Below are positions 1-5,672 of a DNA stretch of 6,616 nucleotides, piece after piece. Made by a program: the position numbers and the translations under genes. Every line of letters begins with the position of its first letter. Position 1 is the stretch's first letter. Source of the stretch: an uncultured Bacteroidales bacterium (GTDB lineage: Bacteria; Bacteroidota; Bacteroidia; Bacteroidales; Paludibacteraceae); NCBI GenBank assembly GCA_903899865.1, contig CAIUKZ010000215.1:1-6616 (forward strand), read 5' to 3'. The notes under the pieces are model-generated. The model was not told where the DNA came from. It ran no database searches and worked only from the letters and a program-made list of their open reading frames with translations.

Positions 1-390
1 TCCATTCGATTTGGAAATTTGATGAATTCTGAAATATATGGAAGTCCTACTGAATTGCCTTGGGGATTTGTGTTTCTCCGTGCTGGTGAGACTGCACCCA
101 TGCACCCTACCCAAATTTACGAAATTATTTATTGCTTAGTAACTTTTGGATTATTGTATTGGATGTACTGGAAAAAAGAGGCTTACAAAATTAATGGTTT
201 GATTTTTGGCACTTTTTTAATAGGAATATTTGGCACTCGATTTTGCTTAGAATTTATCAAAAACAATCAAGAAACTTTTGAATCATACTTACCTTTAAAT
301 ATGGGTCAGATTTTGAGTTTACCATTAATTATCACTGGTATCGTATTGCTGGTAAGAAGTTACAAATTAGCCAAGACCGCCCAAGAATAG
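1..390 (+). CDS. lgt: Prolipoprotein diacylglyceryl transferase, C-terminal part (5' end outside the window)
   Basis: Lgt is an inner-membrane enzyme that moves a diacylglyceryl group from phosphatidylglycerol to the lipobox cysteine of prolipoproteins, the first step of lipoprotein maturation. The reading frame is open from base 1, so the 129 visible codons are the C-terminal part of a protein that begins upstream. The first visible residues, IRFGNLMNSEIYG, match the Lgt signature region (typically GRIGNFINxE). They are followed by MHPTQIYE (from about base 100), the conserved HPTQxYE motif, and by RFCLEF, which corresponds to the family's conserved C-terminal Arg-containing motif. NMGQILSLP and a last hydrophobic stretch (LPLIITGIVLLV) close the protein as in typical Lgt. 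At least three membrane segments are visible. It ends one base before menG, so the two genes are probably co-transcribed. The family call is secure; only the missing 5' part cannot be judged. Confidence 0.96.
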   Translation, partial: SIRFGNLMNSEIYGSPTELPWGFVFLRAGETAPMHPTQIYEIIYCLVTFGLLYWMYWKKEAYKINGLIFGTFLIGIFGTRFCLEFIKNNQETFESYLPLNMGQILSLPLIITGIVLLVRSYKLAKTAQE

Positions 391-391
391 T

Positions 392-1156
392 ATGACAGAG
401 AATAAACCAATGCCTCAAGCAGACTTCACAGCAGTAAAACCGTACAATCAGCACGAAGAAAAGACGGCTCAACTGTCGCGGATGTTTAATACCATTTCTG
501 GTCAATACGATAAGTTCAACGATATCATGACATGGGGATTGGCTCGTGCTTGGCGAAAGTCTGCGCTTACCTCACTTCGAAAGTACAATCCAAAAGACAT
601 ACTTGACATTGCAGCTGGAACAGCCGATATGTGTATCAAGTCTTTCCAGTACCTTCAGCCAGAGCATGTAGTAGGAGTAGATATTTCGGCTCAGATGTTG
701 GAAGTCGGAAAAGTGAAAGTGGCCAATGTTGGATTGAGTGAGAAAATACAACTCCAAGTAGAGGACTGCTCTACCCTATCGTTTGCCGATGAAAGTTTTG
801 ATGCAGCAACCATCGCATTTGGCATTAGAAATTTCGAAAAGCTCAACGAAAGTCTCCAACAAATACATCGTGTGTTAAGACCTCAAGGCCATTTACTGAT
901 ACTGGAGATGAATGAGCCTCAGAAAGGATTATTGTTTAAAGGTTATCAACTGTACACCAAAGTATTTGTGAGAATGACCGCCAAGTATCTATCCACTGAT
1001 AAAGTAGCTTACGATTACCTTACAGCTTCAATGCATGCTTTTCCTAGCGGTGATAAACTAATCGGTATATTATGCCAAAATGGATTTAAACTAAGTAAAT
1101 ACCGAAAATTCGCATTTGGTGTTTGTAGCATGTATTTGGTTGAAAAGGAGAACTAA
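392..1156 (+). CDS. menG: Demethylmenaquinone methyltransferase (MenG/UbiE family)
   Basis: This is an S-adenosylmethionine-dependent C-methyltransferase that performs the final methylation of demethylmenaquinone to menaquinone. Bacteroidota generally use menaquinone, so MenG is a better name than UbiE. The 254 residues match the usual family length of about 240-255. Visible features in order: MFNTISGQYDKFNDIMTWG (residues 31-49), the UbiE N-terminal signature; LDIAAGTADM (71-80), the SAM-binding motif I; GVDISAQML (95-103) with the acidic residue that usually binds the SAM ribose; EDCSTLSFADESFD (124-137); FGIRNF (143-148); and HRVLRPQGHLLILEMNEP (159-176), the second family signature. Motif I has Ala78 where the third glycine of GTGD is usual, a mild variation. 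The start lies one base after the lgt stop with no obvious Shine-Dalgarno, which suggests operon transcription and perhaps translational coupling. The gene converges on the next one with only 3 bases between stop codons. Confidence 0.95.
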   Translation: MTENKPMPQADFTAVKPYNQHEEKTAQLSRMFNTISGQYDKFNDIMTWGLARAWRKSALTSLRKYNPKDILDIAAGTADMCIKSFQYLQPEHVVGVDISAQMLEVGKVKVANVGLSEKIQLQVEDCSTLSFADESFDAATIAFGIRNFEKLNESLQQIHRVLRPQGHLLILEMNEPQKGLLFKGYQLYTKVFVRMTAKYLSTDKVAYDYLTASMHAFPSGDKLIGILCQNGFKLSKYRKFAFGVCSMYLVEKEN

Positions 1157-1159
1157 CAC

Positions 1160-2488
1160 CTATTCATCTTTTCCTCTGTAAATATTGATATCCCCTGCTT
1201 TTTTGTAAACTTTCTTGTCAGTGCCAACTGCTTGTATTACATAAAAATACGCACCAGAGGGGGCTTTTTGTCCATTGATATTGCCATCCCATCCACGTTG
1301 AGGATCATTCCAATGATACACTAACCTACCCCATCGATTGTACACCCAACAATCAAAACTGGCAATCGATTTGTAACCTACTCTAAATTCATCCTGGATT
1401 CCATCACCATTGGGCGTAAAAATACGTGGTATAAATAATGATGACTCACTGGTAACCACGGTTAGCGAATCTGTACAACTACATGCTTTGTTGGAAGCTG
1501 TGAGTTTTACTAAATAATTTCCAGCCTCATTAAAAGCATACCGTTGGTCTTTGTCCAAACGCGAGATAATCAATTCTTTATCCATGAAATAGTCCCATTT
1601 ATACGATTCGACCGTTGGCTCATTGGCATTGCTTAAAAACTGTAAGTCAAGGGGCGCAGAACCACTGATTTTTTTCTGATTAGGCTGGATTTTTTCGGGT
1701 CGTTCTTTTTCGTTTCTTTCTGTACGCTCGGCCAACACACTGGTTAAATTGGTTTTTACTGCCACGGCGATATATTCGGGACTTGTAAAGGTGTAATCTA
1801 CTGCGCCCATACTCATAAAATTCATCACATATTGATCACCTTTGATTGTGAAAGTGGTGTTACACAAAGGTGGGTTATCAAGGGTAATGTATTTGTCCGC
1901 TCTGGTAAGGGTTACTTTATTAATAGTAGTGTCTTCCTGTGCCCAAGCATCCGTTTTCCACTTTTTTGTTTGATAGGTGATTGAAAACTCTCTTGGCAGT
2001 TCATAAGTAACTGATAAATCAGCTGATTTATAGGTAAGTGGCATCATACCACCAGTACTGTCATTAATTAACAAATTCAGTGATTTACATTGAGGACCAA
2101 CTTTTGAAGGTTCAAATTTCGAGAATGAAGGAAGATGCTTTTTGTAATCTATTATCCAATAATGAGTGACTATTTTACCATCCACTTTCAAAGTATATCC
2201 AGTAGAGTCAGAAATGGAAATCTCATTGCTAACTATGCCGTTATTGTTGATTATTGTACCATCTGTAATGGGAGTATTGAGGTCGGCAGAATTAAACCAC
2301 TCGACCGATGTTGCAGCAGTTTCATATTTCAATGTACCCGACTTAAGATCGTTGAACATCAGAATGTGTACACTTGTATCCTTGGGTGCTGGGATAGGCA
2401 CAAAAAACAAATTGGAAGTAACACTTGTAGTGGCTTGTACAAATACTGATATCAATAAAAGACTAAGAATGAATAGAAAATTTCTCAT
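1160..2488 (-). CDS. Secreted protein with PKD-like domain and T9SS type B (gliding-motility-associated) C-terminal sorting domain
   Basis: This is a predicted cargo of the type IX secretion system, 442 residues. It starts with a clear signal peptide (MRNFLFILSLLLISVFVQA, residues 1-19) for Sec export to the periplasm. Residues 20-270 form a beta-rich region that I do not recognise. Residues about 274-345 resemble a PKD-type Ig-like domain (SGSAPLDLQF, then FNEAGNYLVKLTASN). Residues 350-438 are the type B sorting domain: FTPNGDGIQDEF (357-368), VYNRWGRLVYHW (382-393), GWDGNINGQKAPSGAYFYVI (399-418), ending DINIYRG. Such domains direct transit through the T9SS outer-membrane channel and release or attachment at the cell surface. 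Residues 253-272 are unusually charged (ERTERNEKERPEKIQ) and probably form a linker. It has its own promoter in the divergent intergenic region. The specific function (adhesin, sheath component or other) cannot be told. Several Bacteroidota carry porT after ubiE; this gene is not porT. Confidence 0.92.
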   Translation of the reverse strand: MRNFLFILSLLLISVFVQATTSVTSNLFFVPIPAPKDTSVHILMFNDLKSGTLKYETAATSVEWFNSADLNTPITDGTIINNNGIVSNEISISDSTGYTLKVDGKIVTHYWIIDYKKHLPSFSKFEPSKVGPQCKSLNLLINDSTGGMMPLTYKSADLSVTYELPREFSITYQTKKWKTDAWAQEDTTINKVTLTRADKYITLDNPPLCNTTFTIKGDQYVMNFMSMGAVDYTFTSPEYIAVAVKTNLTSVLAERTERNEKERPEKIQPNQKKISGSAPLDLQFLSNANEPTVESYKWDYFMDKELIISRLDKDQRYAFNEAGNYLVKLTASNKACSCTDSLTVVTSESSLFIPRIFTPNGDGIQDEFRVGYKSIASFDCWVYNRWGRLVYHWNDPQRGWDGNINGQKAPSGAYFYVIQAVGTDKKVYKKAGDINIYRGKDE

Positions 2489-2527
2489 GAAATAAAATTA
2501 GAGGTTTAAATTCTAGCTTTGGGTAAA

Positions 2528-2558
2528 CAAAAGTACTGCTTTAGCAAGCAATAACAAA
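2528..2558 (-). promoter_or_regulatory. Bacteroidota-type promoter for the T9SS cargo gene
   Basis: Read on the minus strand, TTTG (bases 2555-2558) is followed after exactly 19 bases by TACTTTTG (2528-2535). This matches the known Bacteroidota primary sigma factor consensus TTTG at -33 and TAnnTTTG at -7, including the spacing. Transcription would begin roughly at 2520-2524, which leaves a leader of about 35 bases before the ATG at 2486-2488. The leader has no clear Shine-Dalgarno, as is common in this phylum. The match is direct; promoter activity is inferred. Confidence 0.75.
2537..2550. promoter_or_regulatory. Inverted repeat in the spacer of the minus-strand promoter, possible operator
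   Basis: TGCTT (2537-2541) and AAGCA (2546-2550) are perfect inverted arms separated by four bases. A nested pair TGCT/AGCA (2537-2540 and 2543-2546) overlaps them. The palindrome lies almost entirely within the 19-base spacer between the -33 and -7 elements of the T9SS cargo gene promoter, a position where a bound repressor would block RNA polymerase. Five-base arms can occur by chance, so the regulatory reading is only a suggestion. Confidence 0.25.
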
Positions 2559-2607
2559 AAAAACGTTGATTTATTTCCCTACATCGGTACTTAAACTATA
2601 TTTTTTG

Positions 2608-2615
2608 TACTTTTG
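2608..2615 (+). promoter_or_regulatory. Putative -7 element for the LysM-tsaB transcription unit
   Basis: TACTTTTG is a perfect match to the Bacteroidota -7 consensus TAnnTTTG, and is identical to the -7 element of the divergent promoter. It sits 41 bases before the LysM gene's ATG, so a start site near 2620 would give a leader of about 35 bases. No TTTG is found 19-21 bases upstream (the region reads ATCGGT), so the -33 half is weak or degenerate. A one-mismatch alternative, TATTTTTT, begins at 2599. Confidence 0.5.
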
Positions 2616-2656
2616 CATGCTTGTTACTCCATACCGTTAATCTTATTAGCTAAAAC

Positions 2657-4450
2657 ATGAGAAAACAGATAATTACCATCGTCATTTCGTTCTTGATTTT
2701 GCTTTCCTTGACCATTTATGGACAATCTACTTACCCTACTAAAAAGGTAAATGGTACAGAGTACTATGTCTATACAGTTCAGCCAAGTGAAGGTGTGTTT
2801 GCTATAGCTCGAAAATTTGGAACCAGTGCAACCGAAATCAACAAACTAAATCCTCAGGTCAGTCAAGGTGTAAAGATAGGTCAGGAACTGCTGATTCCGA
2901 TAGTACCAAAAAGTCAAATGTCTAAAGCAGAGCTTTCCAAAGTTTCCACAACTGCCAACTACACCGAGCACAAAGTAGAAAAACAGCAGACCCTTTTTGC
3001 CATTTCCAAAAAATATAATGTAAGCATAGATGAAATCAAAAAGCTAAATCCACAATTGGTCAATGGATTAACTGAAGGAACTGTCATCAGAATTCCAACT
3101 ACCAACACCACTCCTACCCCAGTTGCAAGTGCAACTAACACCGTGGCATCAGCCCCGAAACCTGTTTCAGAACCAGCCGTGGTGAAACAACCAACTTATA
3201 TCATCCATAAAGTCCAACCAAAAGAAACGCTATATGCCATCTGCAAGCGTTATGAGGTCAGCATAAATGATGTACTTTTATTGAACCCTAATGCTGCCAA
3301 TCTTACTGCTGGAACAGACTTAAAAATACCGAACTCCACAAGCAACACAGTACAGGTGGTCAAAAAAGTAGAGGTAGACACTCAAAAAATAAAGCTTTCT
3401 CCAACTCCAGCAGTTACGCCACCCAAGGAGAAAAAGAAAATTATCAGACTAGGTTTCTTGCTCCCATTTATGCTCAATCAAGAGAAAAAAGACATTGGAA
3501 CAGAGCGCTTTGTAGACTTTTATTCGGGTGCTTTGATGGCAATAAATGAAGCAAAACAGCGCGGAATATCCATTGAAGTGTATGTCTATGATACTGAAAA
3601 AACAGAAGATAAAGTCATTGAGATTCTAAAAAATAGCGAATTAAAAAAACTAGATTTATTGATAGGTCCAGCTTTCAGTAGCCAGATCCCATTGGTTGGG
3701 AAATTTGCTAAAGAACACAAAGTGAATACCTTGATTCCATTTTCATCCAAAGTGCCTGAAATCAATACCAATCCCTACCTGTTTCAATTTAATCCAGGTG
3801 CCGATGTGGATATGATAGTGAATCAATCAAAAAACATGCATGTGATTTTTGCACAAGTGCCTGGTGTAAATGAAACCGATGCAGGTAAAGTATGGGCGGA
3901 GGAACTTCAAAAAGCACTAACAAAAAACAATAAAACTTACTCAACTATTGAGTTATCGGCCTCAGATTATGCCAACTATGGTACAGTGCTGAAAAAGGGT
4001 GAAAAAAATCTGATCATTTTCAACACAGATAAATATTCAAGCATTACAGGTTTCTTGTCGCCATTGCGTTTACGAGCAAGTGAATATGACATAGTGTTCT
4101 ATGAGCATTACGCTTGGAGGAATCAAGACATTAAAATGCCTCACACCATGTTTATTTCTCCGTTTATTTCAAAACTGGATGCAGATGCTGTTGAAAAATT
4201 CAATGCACAATTCAAGGAGTTATTCAACCATGAAGTACACAAAAGTTCACCTCGATACGATTTATTGGGGTATGATTTATCCAACTATTTCATCCTTCTT
4301 TTAAATAAGTATGACACTAAATTTTCGGATGAAATATCCAATTTCAAGGAGGCTGCTGGCATTCAGTCCCAACTGCATTTTGAACGCATCAATTCTACTG
4401 GTGGATTTGTAAACGATCAACTTTATTTAGGAGAAGAAAAACTTCAATAG
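2657..4450 (+). CDS. Secreted triple-LysM protein with periplasmic-binding-protein-like C-terminal domain
   Basis: The protein has 597 residues. The N-terminus has a hydrophobic signal sequence (ITIVISFLILLSLTIYG, residues about 5-22). There is no lipobox cysteine, so it is predicted to be a soluble periplasmic protein rather than a lipoprotein. Three LysM domains follow at about 37-81, 103-147 and 181-225, each with the typical pattern, for example YTVQPSEGVFAIARKFG and INKLNPQ, ending in LLIP, IRIP or LKIP. LysM domains bind N-acetylglucosamine-containing glycans, here most likely peptidoglycan. Linkers rich in Thr, Pro, Ala and Val separate domains 2 and 3 (148-179) and precede the C-terminal half. 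Residues 262-597 (IIRLGFLLPF, DFYSGALMAINEAKQRG, DLLIGPAFSSQ, LIPFSSKVP) resemble the type 1 periplasmic-binding-protein fold found in branched-chain amino acid receptors and in LpoA. No transporter genes are adjacent, so a cell-wall sensor or regulator role is more likely than solute uptake; this is inference. tsaB follows 7 bases downstream. Confidence 0.9.
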   Translation: MRKQIITIVISFLILLSLTIYGQSTYPTKKVNGTEYYVYTVQPSEGVFAIARKFGTSATEINKLNPQVSQGVKIGQELLIPIVPKSQMSKAELSKVSTTANYTEHKVEKQQTLFAISKKYNVSIDEIKKLNPQLVNGLTEGTVIRIPTTNTTPTPVASATNTVASAPKPVSEPAVVKQPTYIIHKVQPKETLYAICKRYEVSINDVLLLNPNAANLTAGTDLKIPNSTSNTVQVVKKVEVDTQKIKLSPTPAVTPPKEKKKIIRLGFLLPFMLNQEKKDIGTERFVDFYSGALMAINEAKQRGISIEVYVYDTEKTEDKVIEILKNSELKKLDLLIGPAFSSQIPLVGKFAKEHKVNTLIPFSSKVPEINTNPYLFQFNPGADVDMIVNQSKNMHVIFAQVPGVNETDAGKVWAEELQKALTKNNKTYSTIELSASDYANYGTVLKKGEKNLIIFNTDKYSSITGFLSPLRLRASEYDIVFYEHYAWRNQDIKMPHTMFISPFISKLDADAVEKFNAQFKELFNHEVHKSSPRYDLLGYDLSNYFILLLNKYDTKFSDEISNFKEAAGIQSQLHFERINSTGGFVNDQLYLGEEKLQ

Positions 4451-4457
4451 TCCATCT

Positions 4458-5132
4458 ATGACCATTTTACATATTGAAACTTCTACCACTGTATGCTCTG
4501 TTAGCCTTAGTAATGATGGTTGTTGTATCTTTTCAACGGCCAATTACGATGGCATGAACCATGCTTCTCTTTTGAGCGGATTCATTGCACAGGCTTTAGA
4601 TGTCAGCACCCAACAATCGCTTGTTCTGGATGCTATATCTGTTAGTTCGGGACCTGGATCTTATACCGGACTTCGCATTGGCGTATCTACAGCAAAGGGT
4701 CTTTGTTACGGTTTGGAGATTCCATTGATAGCATTAAGCACATTGGAAATTATGACAGTACAAGCTGCGAAAATGACAGGTGCAACAAATGCACTATTTT
4801 GCCCAATGATAGATGCCAGACGCATGGAAGTTTATACAGCGTTATACGACCTACACTTGCAGGAACTAGCACCAGTGAGCGCAACCATTATTGATGAACA
4901 ATCATTCTTAGGGACACTTGGTAATCAGGAGATTATTTTCTTCGGAAATGGAGCTCAGAAGTGTAGAGAGACTATCTCTCACCCTAATGCAAAGTTTATG
5001 GATGAAGTGTTTCCTTTGGCATCCAATATGATAGATTTGGCTGAAAAGGCTTATAAAAACAAGCAGTTTGTGGATGTGGCATATTTTGAACCCTTTTACT
5101 TGAAAGAGTTTTATACCACCGCAAAAAAATAG
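4458..5132 (+). CDS. tsaB: tRNA N6-adenosine threonylcarbamoyltransferase complex subunit TsaB
   Basis: TsaB (YeaZ) is an actin-like/Hsp70-fold, non-catalytic partner of TsaD. With TsaE they transfer threonylcarbamoyl to A37 of tRNAs that read ANN codons, forming t6A in the cytoplasm. The 224 residues match the usual bacterial length. Visible signatures: ILHIETSTTVCSVSL (residues 3-17), the N-terminal beta-hairpin of the ASKHA fold; NHASLLSGFI (34-43); AISVSSGPGSYTGLRIGVST (59-78), the highly conserved TsaB motif; LIALSTLE (90-97); and IDARRMEVYTALY (118-130). The ending EPFYLKEF is typical of Bacteroidota members. TsaD and TsaE are not in the window. The start is 7 bases after the LysM gene's stop, so it probably shares that gene's promoter. 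An A7 run just before the stop codon encodes the last lysines and does not appear to disturb the frame. Confidence 0.95.
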   Translation: MTILHIETSTTVCSVSLSNDGCCIFSTANYDGMNHASLLSGFIAQALDVSTQQSLVLDAISVSSGPGSYTGLRIGVSTAKGLCYGLEIPLIALSTLEIMTVQAAKMTGATNALFCPMIDARRMEVYTALYDLHLQELAPVSATIIDEQSFLGTLGNQEIIFFGNGAQKCRETISHPNAKFMDEVFPLASNMIDLAEKAYKNKQFVDVAYFEPFYLKEFYTTAKK

Positions 5133-5205
5133 GGGCAACCGCTGGTTGTGTCACTAGCAATAAAGTAAAATAAAGCGAAACGTTAAATTCAACAAAATAA
5201 GTAGC

Positions 5206-5661
5206 ATGGAAAAATTTATACAAGTTAATAATAATAAACCCCATTTAGTGCATGCCAACCTGTTGATGCAAAGCGGTGAGCCTAAGCGGGCACAGGAAAT
5301 GTACAAGCAATTAATTAACAGTGACCCACTCAATGCGTCGAGTACATTGTTAAACACTTATGGTCGATCATATTTTTTTCTTGGAGATGTTGACACTGCA
5401 ATTCAATATTATTTGAAAGCCAATCAAGTTAACTCAAAGGTAGTCAGCAATTGGGCCAATTTAGCTGTGGCCTACACTGCTAAGGGCGAAACAGAAAAAG
5501 CAGCTTTAGCGGTTGCTGAGGTTAAGAAGTGGAATCCCAATGCCAATTTATCGAACATTGCTTTCGTGTTTAAACCAATGTCAGCCAGTCCACAGTCTTA
5601 CAAAGACTGGTACGAAAAGAAGTACCTTCCCTTGTATCTTAAAGCTGGACTACCTGAGTAA
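5206..5661 (+). CDS. Small TPR protein resembling the detached C-terminus of a TPR adenylate cyclase
   Basis: The 151-residue protein contains about three tetratricopeptide repeats: residues 12-41 (HANLLMQSGEPKRAQEMYK), 48-78 (YGRSYFFLGDVDTAIQYYLK) and 82-112 (WANLAVAYTAKGETEKAALA). A tail follows (FKPMSASPQSYKDWYEKKY) and ends in YLKAGLPE. Terminal GLPE after a short aromatic and charged helix is the usual end of proteobacterial-type cyclase-TolB-TPR proteins, where one typically sees GLRKAGLPE. The gene therefore looks like the C-terminal module of such a protein standing alone. The start is supported by an in-frame stop at 5161-5163, and there is no signal peptide or membrane segment, so it is predicted to be cytoplasmic. 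Base composition (33-37% G+C in two sampled lines) is like the upstream genes and unlike the following cyclase. The cyclase gene begins 11 bases after the stop, which suggests co-transcription. It may be a free-standing partner of the cyclase or a remnant of an earlier, larger gene; the sequence does not decide. Confidence 0.82.
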   Translation: MEKFIQVNNNKPHLVHANLLMQSGEPKRAQEMYKQLINSDPLNASSTLLNTYGRSYFFLGDVDTAIQYYLKANQVNSKVVSNWANLAVAYTAKGETEKAALAVAEVKKWNPNANLSNIAFVFKPMSASPQSYKDWYEKKYLPLYLKAGLPE

Positions 5662-5672
5662 GTGATTCCAAA

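Noticed and set aside
1195..1210. Plus-strand T6 run downstream of menG as a terminator
   Set aside because: No inverted repeat of useful length precedes it, and it lies within the coding sequence of the convergent gene.
2135..2495. Two overlapping plus-strand open frames of about 105 codons opposite the T9SS cargo gene
   Set aside because: They lie opposite the signal peptide and N-terminal region of a well-supported minus-strand gene, run into its start, and show no recognisable protein features.
5121..5132. A7 run before the tsaB stop as a possible programmed frameshift or sequencing error
   Set aside because: Read in frame, the protein ends in the expected EPFYLKEF region plus a short lysine tail at normal family length, so no frameshift is needed.
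5133..5160. Small hairpin CAACC-GCT-GGTTG (5136-5148) just after the tsaB stop, considered as a terminator
   Set aside because: The stem is only five base pairs plus one possible G-T pair, and it is followed by GTCACTAGC rather than a T-run, so intrinsic termination is not supported.
5133..5205. Separate promoter for the TPR gene in the 73-base gap after tsaB
   Set aside because: No TAnnTTTG element is present on the plus strand. The gap is AT-rich, but nothing in it matches the consensus seen upstream.
4908..5357. Minus-strand open frames across the end of tsaB and the start of the TPR gene
   Set aside because: They overlap two plus-strand genes with clear family signatures and have no domain or signal of their own.
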